Positions 1 to 4,308 of a DNA stretch of 5,416 bases are shown here, one piece after another (within the stretch, counting starts at the first letter, position 1; each line of letters starts with the position of its first letter). The notes beneath the pieces are model-generated. The model was not told where the DNA came from and searched no databases. It was given only the letters and a program-made list of their open reading frames with translations. The translations under genes were made by a program, and so were the position numbers. The DNA is from Deltaproteobacteria bacterium (GTDB taxonomy: Bacteria > Desulfobacterota > DSM-4660 > Desulfatiglandales > Desulfatiglandaceae), in NCBI GenBank assembly GCA_019314425.1, contig JAFCZI010000181.1, positions 1-5,416 of the forward strand, written 5' to 3'.

Positions 1-1
1 T

Positions 2-187
2 TCGAGTGTGGCATCGGGAGAATATCAGATGATGTTCATGTTGAATGCCACCAAAATCGAGCATGTGACCGAGGTGGCGGAAAACGGTCTTGTGATGCCG
101 AGAAAATCCACCTACTTTTATCCCAAAGTACTGACGGGACTGGTGTTCAATAAAATTGATCCCAAAGAAATCATATCGGTCCCCTGA
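2..187 (+). CDS. DUF1015 family protein, C-terminal end (5' truncated by the window)
   Basis: An open frame enters from the left edge and ends at TGA 185-187, giving 61 visible residues. The piece contains MPRKSTYFYPKVLTGLVF, which I recognise as the highly conserved end of the DUF1015 family (roughly 400-residue soluble bacterial proteins of unknown biochemical function). The preceding FMLNATKIEHVTEVAENG also fits, because family members have a 'FxLNPT.hE.V..Va..G..MPxKST' block just before it. Most of the protein, including any catalytic region, lies outside the window, so nothing can be said about activity. The stop lies 32 bp inside the next gene if that gene starts at TTG 156, suggesting an operon with translational coupling. 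The family call is from memory of the motif. Confidence 0.8.
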   Translation, partial: SSVASGEYQMMFMLNATKIEHVTEVAENGLVMPRKSTYFYPKVLTGLVFNKIDPKEIISVP

Positions 188-893
188 GGTCATTCTGGGG
201 CCTGACGAGGGTCTGGACCTCTTCCTGGACGGCCGACTGAAACTCATTCAGTCCAGGGACGGCTACCGGTTTTCCATTGATGCCGTCCTGCTTTCCCAGT
301 TTGTGACCCTACGCCCCGGGGATGTGGTGATTGATCTGGGCACGGGTTGCGGGGTGATCCCCTTGATCCTGCTGCTGACAAAGCCGGTGGGGCATGTTTT
401 TGGACTGGAAATTCAGGCGGAACTGATTACCCAGGCGGCCCGAAATGCGCGGCTCAACGGGTTTTTGGAAAGGATGGATGTGGTCCGGGGCGACTTCCGT
501 CATCCGCCCTTTTACCCCGGGTTCGCCGACCTTGTGGTGTGTAACCCGCCTTACCGCAAAATCAACAGTGGACGGATCAACCCTCACCCTCAAAAGGCCA
601 TTGCCAGGCATGAGATCCTGGCTTCGCTGGATGATCTCCTGCAAGCTGCCGCAGCGCTGCTAACCAAAAAAGGACGGTTTGCACTGGTTTATCCGGCGGT
701 GCGCCTGGCTGAAGTGTTTGTCTGTATGCGACGGTTCCACCTGGAACCCAAACGGGTCAGGATTCACTATCCGGACCTTGAGTCAAGCGCCAAACTTGCA
801 CTGATCGAGGCAACGCTGGGTGGCCAGCCCGGATTGGAGATTCTTCCACCGCTTCTGGGCCAGGGAGATTTCGCTATCGGGGGCCAACCCTGA
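156..893 (+). CDS. trmN6: TrmN6/YfiC-type tRNA1(Val) adenine-37 N6-methyltransferase
   Basis: This is a 245-residue SAM-dependent class I methyltransferase. Family members methylate N6 of adenine 37 in tRNA1(Val); that substrate is inferred from family (COG4123), not shown here. Visible motifs are the family signature GYRFSIDAVLL (residues 36-46), the SAM-binding loop DLGTGCG (60-66), an acidic strand GLEIQ (83-87) and the N6-adenine catalytic motif NPPY (130-133). The length is close to E. coli YfiC (about 245 aa), with a slightly short C-terminus. The frame is open only from about position 135 and holds no ATG before the conserved DLFLDGRLKLIQ block, so TTG 156 is the only ordinary start. 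It has no clear Shine-Dalgarno and overlaps the upstream DUF1015 gene by 32 bp, so translation probably relies on coupling. The tail overlaps the convergent dciA-type gene by 20 bp. Confidence 0.88.
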   Translation: MIPKKSYRSPEVILGPDEGLDLFLDGRLKLIQSRDGYRFSIDAVLLSQFVTLRPGDVVIDLGTGCGVIPLILLLTKPVGHVFGLEIQAELITQAARNARLNGFLERMDVVRGDFRHPPFYPGFADLVVCNPPYRKINSGRINPHPQKAIARHEILASLDDLLQAAAALLTKKGRFALVYPAVRLAEVFVCMRRFHLEPKRVRIHYPDLESSAKLALIEATLGGQPGLEILPPLLGQGDFAIGGQP

Positions 894-1206
894 TCTCGAT
901 ACTGTCAACCGCTTTTCTGCCGAGTTTTCGGTTGAGTTTTTCAAGGATGGTTTCTTTGTAAAAGGTCAACTCCTGGAGCCAGACGGAATCTGTAACCGTC
1001 ACCGTCAACTGCTTCTTTCGAATCTTTGAAGGTTGGGCATTTTCAGCATAGGTCCGACCGACCACCTCTTTCCATACCCGCCAGATTTCAACGTCATCAG
1101 GTCTGTAAGGGAGGGTTCCGTCGGTCATAAGGGAGGCGATAACGTCCCCGATGGGTATCAAGTCACTTCTGGGTCTCTTCCTTAGATGTATTTTCGCTTG
1201 TTGCAT
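874..1206 (-). CDS. dciA: DciA/DUF721 family protein (putative replicative helicase loader)
   Basis: A 110-residue protein matching the DUF721 pattern: a helical N-terminal stretch IGDVIASLM (19-27), then IWRVWKEVVG (41-50), P59 in AENAQPSKI, a strand LTVTVTDSVWLQELTFYK (67-84) and ILEKLNRKLGRKAVDSIEIRVG (split around residue 95). DUF721 was renamed DciA because members interact with DnaB and help load it at oriC in bacteria lacking DnaC; function here is by family. The frame is open up to an ATG at 1302, but that would bury 140 bp in the preceding gene. ATG 1204-1206 has GGAG six bases upstream and begins just before the conserved region; the adjacent ATG 1207-1209 is an alternative. It is the last gene of the minus-strand operon, overlapping the previous gene by 44 bp and ending (TAG 874-876) inside trmN6. 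Confidence 0.82.
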   Translation of the reverse strand: MQQAKIHLRKRPRSDLIPIGDVIASLMTDGTLPYRPDDVEIWRVWKEVVGRTYAENAQPSKIRKKQLTVTVTDSVWLQELTFYKETILEKLNRKLGRKAVDSIEIRVGPR

Positions 1207-1735
1207 CATGTGCTCCACGACCCTCTTGAATCCATTGGGACAACGCCGGAAGTTCTTCGCTGGACCATTCCGGGGAGATTCGAAGCTTGATGAATTCGGC
1301 ATAAATGTTATCTACGACCGATACCGCCGCTTCGATGAGGAATATTTTTTCATAAAAGAGGCCGTCCGGATCGTCCCTTTTATCCTGTATGATTTTGGGC
1401 GTTTTGAAGGCCTTGAAATTTAACCAGAGGGAGTCCAGAACGAATGTCCACTGGTTGTCGTCCATACTCAATACCAGGGTGGCTTGGACCACATCTTTGT
1501 TTTCGGCCAAAGCGAAACGGGCCTCTTTCATGTCCTGGGATTCACCGCTGCAGGTAACGGTTTCAAGGCCTCTTTCACTTTCGCCTTGAAGGGTGATTTT
1601 GCCATCAAACCAGATTTCAATGGTTTTGTCGTCCAGTTTGAAGCTGCCCCGTTCCGTTTCTGTTCTGAACCACAGCCAGGCCAGAAATTCCCTTCCAAGG
1701 AATTCCGTTTTTCTTACTTTTTCAAGTAACTGCAT
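1163..1735 (-). CDS. RdgC C-terminal-like protein (second half of a split RdgC)
   Basis: A 190-residue protein encoded directly behind the RdgC N-terminal-like gene: TAA, two bases, then ATG, with GGGAGG 11 bases before the ATG. The opening FLGREFLAWLWFR (12-24) is a motif I associate with small RdgC-linked proteins of deltaproteobacteria. Residues 70-150 follow the same order as the end of E. coli RdgC: a helix and ALAENKDVVQATLVL, where RdgC has 'IEAGKVVTKLAL'; then QWTFVLDSLWLNFKAFK, where RdgC has 'IQFVMCDDGSLKRLKF'; then a final helix pair (IFLIEAAVSVVDNIYAEFIK). The last 20 residues are hydrophilic and low in complexity. I infer that it completes the RdgC fold as a separate chain. That is resemblance by eye, not an alignment score; an unrelated partner protein remains possible. 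Confidence 0.6.
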   Translation of the reverse strand: MQLLEKVRKTEFLGREFLAWLWFRTETERGSFKLDDKTIEIWFDGKITLQGESERGLETVTCSGESQDMKEARFALAENKDVVQATLVLSMDDNQWTFVLDSLWLNFKAFKTPKIIQDKRDDPDGLFYEKIFLIEAAVSVVDNIYAEFIKLRISPEWSSEELPALSQWIQEGRGAHDATSENTSKEETQK

Positions 1736-1737
1736 GG

Positions 1738-2361
1738 TTAAGGCGCCTCCCAGATATTTGAAGGGACGAGGCTGTCAATGAGATCAGGGGAATCGCCCTT
1801 TTTTTCAAGAAATCCACTGCCGAGGGTATAGGGGCACATGGCCAGAAGATGAAAATTAAAGGTTTTAAAAAAGATTTCCTGGAATTCGTCGCAAAGTTTA
1901 GTGTTGGTGCCGCCGAAAGCAATATCGCCGGTAGAGTAGTTCCAGACCATGTCGTAAACTTTGGAGCCGGGAAGTGCCCGTTTCAGAAGCCTCAACTTAA
2001 CGCCTTCCTTGATGTCCGCCCTTCGACTTTTCGGCAAGAAATCAATATTTTCATCTACTTTTATTTTTTCTTCAGCTTCCAGGCAGTATTGTTTAATGGC
2101 TGTTGCGGGAATCTTTCTTTCATCCACCCTCAGGGACATGGCAATGTAAGGTTCTTTGAGGAACTCAAACCCCGCAAAACGGTTGTCGAACATGTCCATG
2201 ACATTGACCCACCCCACCGACCGTTCCAGAGGGGAATCTTCAGCCAGGTTTCGAAAGGTATGACGACCGATCCTCTCAGACAGACTTTCCAGAAAGTCCT
2301 CTGCGGGTTTGCCCTTTACCTGGTACCTGGAAAAACTTCCCGAGCCGCTTATGAGACCCAT
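1738..2361 (-). CDS. rdgC: RdgC-like recombination-associated protein (N-terminal two-thirds)
   Basis: A 207-residue protein similar to RdgC, the ring-shaped DNA-binding protein that modulates RecA-dependent recombination in proteobacteria. Shared landmarks with E. coli RdgC are the GWV triplet (50-52), KIPATAIKQYCLEAEEKI (83-100) matching 'LPSPVIKQALEAKI', the basic helix RRADIKEGVKLRLLKRALP (113-131) matching 'KDSLKDEVLHSLLPRA', the strand-turn KVYDMVWNYSTGDIAFGG (134-151), and a helix ending FFKTFNFHLLAM. E. coli RdgC has about 300 residues, so the C-terminal part is missing here and seems to be supplied by the next gene. The frame extends upstream to 2433, but ATG 2359-2361 is preceded by AAAGGAAG at good spacing and starts at the usual point, so I chose it. 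First gene of a three-gene operon ending with the dciA-type gene. No convincing promoter was found in the 96 bp before the palindromic element. Confidence 0.78.
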   Translation of the reverse strand: MGLISGSGSFSRYQVKGKPAEDFLESLSERIGRHTFRNLAEDSPLERSVGWVNVMDMFDNRFAGFEFLKEPYIAMSLRVDERKIPATAIKQYCLEAEEKIKVDENIDFLPKSRRADIKEGVKLRLLKRALPGSKVYDMVWNYSTGDIAFGGTNTKLCDEFQEIFFKTFNFHLLAMCPYTLGSGFLEKKGDSPDLIDSLVPSNIWEAP

Positions 2362-2465
2362 TGGCTTCCTTTCTTCGTTCCGAGTATAAAAATATTCTCT
2401 GTTCCCAATTTGATGATTCAAAAACGGATACATCTTATCAAAATCAGAACATAGGTGTCAATGAT

Positions 2466-2626
2466 GATGCACTCGTAAAAAGTCACCAATCCATCTGTAG
2501 ATGGCGTTGTAAAAGGTTCCATATACAAGGCGTAGTGGTTTTTCAGGATCGTAGGCATACATGTGGTATGTTGAGATTCTGAAAAAACACTGCAACGCAG
2601 TAGATGGGACTTTTTACGACGCCATC
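2466..2626. mobile_element. MITE-like palindromic element with doubled left end
   Basis: A 161-bp non-coding unit. Its core 2500-2626 is an imperfect palindrome centred on 2563, with CATAC/GTATG around a 5-nt loop (2556-2570). The core ends 2500-2520 and 2606-2626 are inverted copies matching at 18 of 21 positions. A further copy of the same end lies outside on the left (2466-2484, ending TCGTAAAAAGTC) and matches the right end perfectly over 12 bases (2473-2484 against 2608-2619). Between the two left copies is the small palindrome CCATCTGTAGATGG (2491-2504). The direct repeat AATGAT abuts both outer ends (2460-2465 and 2627-2632); read more widely, TCAATGATG repeats at 2458-2466 and 2625-2633. 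That looks like a target-site duplication. No transposase is encoded, so it would depend on one elsewhere. Confidence 0.72.
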
Positions 2627-2716
2627 AATGATGGATCGCAGGAATGGAAAGGCATTGACAATAATGTGCTTGCACCTGTAGTTTACACGAAACTGGGATG
2701 GATGGAGTACACCTAA
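2627..2716 (+). pseudogene. Possible C-terminal remnant of a gene interrupted by the palindromic element
   Basis: Just right of the element, a frame reads through a protein-like tail that includes WKGIDNNVLAPVVYTKLGW and stops at TAA 2714-2716. Left of the element, a + strand frame ends with TSYQNQNIGVND at 2430-2465. Removing the element and one AATGAT copy joins these in frame (IGVND, then GSQEW), with no stop at the junction. A terminator-like hairpin begins at the stop codon, as expected behind a real gene end. As it stands, the right part could start at ATG 2561 inside the element, giving a 51-codon frame. I do not recognise the family. Chance open frame over such a short distance is the main alternative. 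Confidence 0.3.
2655..2684 (+). promoter_or_regulatory. Candidate sigma-70-type promoter for the tim44-like gene
   Basis: TTGACA at 2655-2660 is a perfect -35 hexamer. It is followed after 18 bases by TAGTTT (2679-2684), a poor -10 match. Transcription from here would give a leader of about 160 nt containing both hairpins described below. It also lies within the putative gene remnant, which weakens the case. Confidence 0.3.
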
Positions 2717-2744
2717 GGCGGCAGAGCCGTAGGTGTAGGGTTTT
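2708..2744 (+). terminator. Hairpin followed by GGGTTTT, terminator-like
   Basis: TACACCTA (2708-2715) and TAGGTGTA (2730-2737) form a perfect 8-bp inverted repeat, with an inner CGGC-AGA-GCCG stem (2719-2729) and a short T run at 2741-2744. It begins at the stop codon of the possible gene remnant, so it may be that gene's old terminator. If transcription of the tim44-like gene starts upstream, it would instead be an attenuator-like element in the leader. Confidence 0.45.
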
Positions 2745-2781
2745 CAGTCAATAAATTTCTTGTTTTTTGTGACAGAAAACC
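2739..2781. repeat. 12-bp inverted repeat upstream of the tim44-like gene
   Basis: GGTTTTCAGTCA (2739-2750) and TGACAGAAAACC (2770-2781) are inverted copies matching at 11 of 12 positions, separated by a 19-nt T-rich loop. It could be an mRNA hairpin or a protein-binding operator; the sequence does not decide between them. Confidence 0.45.
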
Positions 2782-2840
2782 AGGCCCTGAGGTACTAAAT
2801 GTTCATGGGTCGGTGAGGCTGAGGCCCTAACGTAAGAACC

Positions 2841-2847
2841 AAGGAGG
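2841..2847 (+). promoter_or_regulatory. Strong ribosome binding site
   Basis: AAGGAGG lies four bases before ATG 2852-2854 and fixes the start of the tim44-like gene. The 11-base string AACCAAGGAGG recurs at 4121-4131 before another ATG. Confidence 0.9.
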
Positions 2848-2851
2848 TAAA

Positions 2852-3817
2852 ATGCGGAAAATATCAAGGCGAAAACTCACAAAACATCAGTTAATGGTTT
2901 CAACCATGGCGCTCTTTTTCACCTTTCTTTTTGTATCGGCGGTCTGGGTGGAATATTCAGAGGCCAGGTCCAGGGGCGGCGGAAGATCTTTCAGCCGTAG
3001 TCGTTCTTTCAGTAGAACGCCCTCAAGAACGGCGCCCCGATCCAACATGAACACCCCTCGAAGAAGTTCAAGTTTCATGAGGGGCCTGGGTGGTGGTCTT
3101 CTCGGGGGAGCCATTGGGAGCATGTTGTTCGGCGGTGTGGGTCATGGCGCCGGCATGGGTGGCGGCGGCGTCGGTGGCAGCGGCATCGGTCTGTTTGAGA
3201 TCCTGATTATCGGCGGACTGATTTATTTTCTTTACAGAAAGTTTTCAAAGAAGTCTCGGTCAAATTCCAATAGATCGTCTTTTTTGTCGTCCGATGCGGG
3301 ATATGCCTCCGGAGGTGGATATGAAGATGTCCCCGTCCCGCCATCCCGGCCCCCGGATATGGCATCGGGGGACTCTGTTGCGGAAGATCTGGATACGGTT
3401 AGACGCTACGATCCGGGATTTGACCCCGAGGGTTTCAAGGAATTTTCCCAAGATGTGTTTTTCAAGGTTCAGGCGGCCTGGACCCGCAGGGATGTTTCCG
3501 TGATGAAACAGTATCTGGGAGAGAAGCTCCTGAGCGAATACGAACAGCATTTTTCGGATTTGAAAGCCAAAGGGCAGGAAAACCGCCTTGAAAACATCGC
3601 GATGCGCGAAGTGGATATTGTGGATATGGGTGAGATGGGCGGAGAACCCTTTGTCATCGTCCAGTTTCGAGCAAACCTGCTGGATTATACTGTGGATGAG
3701 GCCACCGGGAATGTCATCGAGGGAAGTTCTTCGGAGCCGGTGAAGTTCCTGGAACGGTGGGCTTTTTCCAAATCCGCCGGTGCATCCCAGTGGAAACTGG
3801 AGGGTATTCAGGAATAG
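2852..3817 (+). CDS. Exported Tim44-like domain protein with Gly-rich linker and one membrane segment
   Basis: A 321-residue protein. Residues 1-38 form a signal peptide: a basic start (MRKISRRKLTKHQ), a hydrophobic core (about 15-33) and a likely cut after EYSEA. Next come an Arg/Ser-rich stretch with the repeated unit RSFSRS (45-56), a glycine-rich hydrophobic segment GGGLLGGAIGSMLFGG (80-95), more glycine, and a membrane helix GLFEILIIGGLIYFLYRKF (113-131). A disordered Ser/Pro linker leads to a C-terminal Tim44-like domain (about 188-320), recognisable by FDPEGFKEFSQDVFFKVQ, an AAWTRRDVSVMKQYL helix, the LSEYEQH segment and the closing WKLEGIQE. The order matches the bacterial Tim44-like family (COG4395). 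The mitochondrial relative tethers the import motor; the bacterial role is unknown. It appears to be a single-gene unit. Confidence 0.85.
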   Translation: MRKISRRKLTKHQLMVSTMALFFTFLFVSAVWVEYSEARSRGGGRSFSRSRSFSRTPSRTAPRSNMNTPRRSSSFMRGLGGGLLGGAIGSMLFGGVGHGAGMGGGGVGGSGIGLFEILIIGGLIYFLYRKFSKKSRSNSNRSSFLSSDAGYASGGGYEDVPVPPSRPPDMASGDSVAEDLDTVRRYDPGFDPEGFKEFSQDVFFKVQAAWTRRDVSVMKQYLGEKLLSEYEQHFSDLKAKGQENRLENIAMREVDIVDMGEMGGEPFVIVQFRANLLDYTVDEATGNVIEGSSSEPVKFLERWAFSKSAGASQWKLEGIQE

Positions 3818-3823
3818 AATCTT

Positions 3824-3857
3824 TTGGGAACGTCGATCACGAAGGTGGCGCTCCCAA
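3824..3857 (+). repeat. Hairpin just after the tim44-like stop codon
   Basis: TTGGGA (3824-3829) and TCCCAA (3852-3857) are perfectly inverted, and CAC/GTG inside the loop can extend the fold. No T run follows, so it is not a standard intrinsic terminator; it may protect the 3' end of the mRNA. Confidence 0.35.
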
Positions 3858-3949
3858 TCGCGTTAATAGGCAAGCAGATGGGTCCTTAATTAGACATGAT
3901 GATTGACAGTAGAACCGAGTAACGCGGCATGGGTCTGCATCGGTAACCC

Positions 3950-4015
3950 GCAAAAAAACATCACGGGCTCCGACGGGTAATCCAAGGCCCATTCTCGTCC
4001 ATGATGTTTTTTTGC
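3950..4015. terminator. Bidirectional terminator-like palindrome with structured 38-nt loop
   Basis: GCAAAAAAACATCA (3950-3963) and TGATGTTTTTTTGC (4002-4015) are perfect 14-bp inverted repeats. The A7 tract on one side and T7 on the other fit a terminator working in both directions, suitable between convergent genes. The 38-nt loop is unusually long and can itself fold: GACG (3972-3975) with CGTC (3996-3999), or GGGC (3965-3968) with GCCC. It could alternatively be part of a small structured RNA; I matched it to no known family. Confidence 0.5.
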
Positions 4016-4124
4016 TAGCTGCCTGGGAGAAACTATTTCACAGCGCTTCAAAAAAAGACATGCCAACCTTGCAAACGTAGATTATGTTTGGATTTATCCT
4101 CAACTCCAACACAGAGCCAAAACC

Positions 4125-4131
4125 AAGGAGG
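4125..4131 (+). promoter_or_regulatory. Strong ribosome binding site in front of a truncated frame
   Basis: AAGGAGG lies six bases before ATG 4138-4140. Such a complete site normally marks a real gene start, yet the frame ends after six codons. Confidence 0.6.
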
Positions 4132-4137
4132 CAAGTC

Positions 4138-4158
4138 ATGGAAAAGTGTAACACCTAA
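4138..4158 (+). pseudogene. Six-codon reading frame (MEKCNT) cut off by the palindromic element
   Basis: ATG 4138-4140 follows an ideal ribosome binding site and reads MEKCNT, then TAA at 4156-4158. The ACC and TAA codons are the first bases of the palindromic element at 4153, so the element supplies the stop. The simplest reading is a gene whose 5' end was left behind after insertion. Only 30 bp remain between the far end of the element and the stop of the minus-strand gene, so the rest of such a gene is not there. A genuine leader peptide is the alternative. Confidence 0.35.
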
Positions 4159-4278
4159 AACCTGCAAGCGTCTCTTTTGCCGAATCTACGGCGTTATCAA
4201 GCGCTTGCAGTATTACAATACGGCTGCGTACTTGATGCCTTGTACCTTCGGCAAAAGAGACGCTTGCAGTTTTTAGGT
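4153..4278. mobile_element. 126-bp palindromic MITE-like element
   Basis: The arms 4153-4184 and 4247-4278 are inverted copies matching at 31 of 32 positions; they share the core GCAAGCGTCTCTTTTGCCGA. The whole unit is symmetric about 4215/4216, where GTATTACAATAC (4210-4221) forms the tip. Between arms and tip the halves still partly match (TAC, GGC, ATCAAG). The 9-mer CTGCAAGCG (4162-4170) recurs inverted as CGCTTGCAG both near the centre (4202-4210) and in the right arm (4261-4269), so two alternative folds are possible. No protein is encoded and no convincing target duplication is visible beyond a possible 2-bp AC. It sits 31 bp past the HdrD-like stop codon and could act as that gene's terminator. 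It is unrelated in sequence to the element at 2466-2626. Confidence 0.72.
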
Positions 4279-4308
4279 ACTATTTAAGATTGTCCCCATT
4301 ACGCGGGC

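Larger units (their letters stand above)
2362..2851. other. Divergent intergenic region between rdgC-like and tim44-like genes
   Basis: These 490 bp separate two divergently transcribed genes. They hold, in order, the rdgC-like leader (2362-2459), a MITE-like palindrome with flanking direct repeats (2466-2626), a possible gene remnant (2627-2716), a weak promoter candidate (2655-2684), two hairpins (2708-2737 and 2739-2781) and the tim44-like ribosome binding site (2841-2847). A longer + strand frame, 2361-2582, crosses the left part but ends inside the palindrome and is unlikely to be a gene as it stands. Confidence 0.6.
3818..4308. other. Intergenic region between tim44-like and HdrD-like genes
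   Basis: These 490 bp lie at the 3' ends of two convergent genes. They hold a hairpin (3824-3857), a long A/T-tract palindrome (3950-4015), an orphan ribosome binding site with a six-codon frame (4125-4158), and a palindromic element (4153-4278). Between these, 3858-3949 and 4016-4124 show nothing I can name. A possible TTGCAA / TTTATC promoter pair (4069-4074, 4093-4098, 18-base spacer) precedes the six-codon frame but is weak. Confidence 0.6.

Noticed and set aside
309..644. 111-codon minus-strand open frame inside trmN6
   Set aside because: It is fully contained antisense in a gene with clear methyltransferase motifs, and its translation shows no family features.
1207..1302. Longer N-terminus for the dciA-type gene, starting at ATG 1302
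   Set aside because: It would overlap the preceding gene by 140 bp and add 32 residues outside the conserved region. The ATG at 1206 has a well placed GGAG.
1849..2454. 201-codon + strand open frame
   Set aside because: It lies antisense to the rdgC-like gene, which has recognisable motifs and a good ribosome binding site. The frame has no recognisable domain.
3260..3657. Overlapping minus-strand frames within the tim44-like gene
   Set aside because: They are antisense shadows of a gene with a signal peptide, membrane helix and recognisable C-terminal domain.
3937..3951. On the minus strand, GCGGGTTACCGATG resembles the end of the GEMM-I cyclic-di-GMP riboswitch.
   Set aside because: The upstream conserved blocks of that riboswitch (the GCAAAGCC-type stretch and the tetraloop-bearing first stem) are absent on that strand, and no downstream gene lies on it nearby. 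The match is probably chance.
4121..4131. AACCAAGGAGG shared with 2837-2847, suggesting a duplicated leader
   Set aside because: The shared string is essentially the Shine-Dalgarno consensus, and flanking bases do not match, so common origin is not supported.
4088..4276. 62-codon + strand frame through the second palindromic element
   Set aside because: Most of it is the palindrome itself, and it begins at a TTG without a ribosome binding site.
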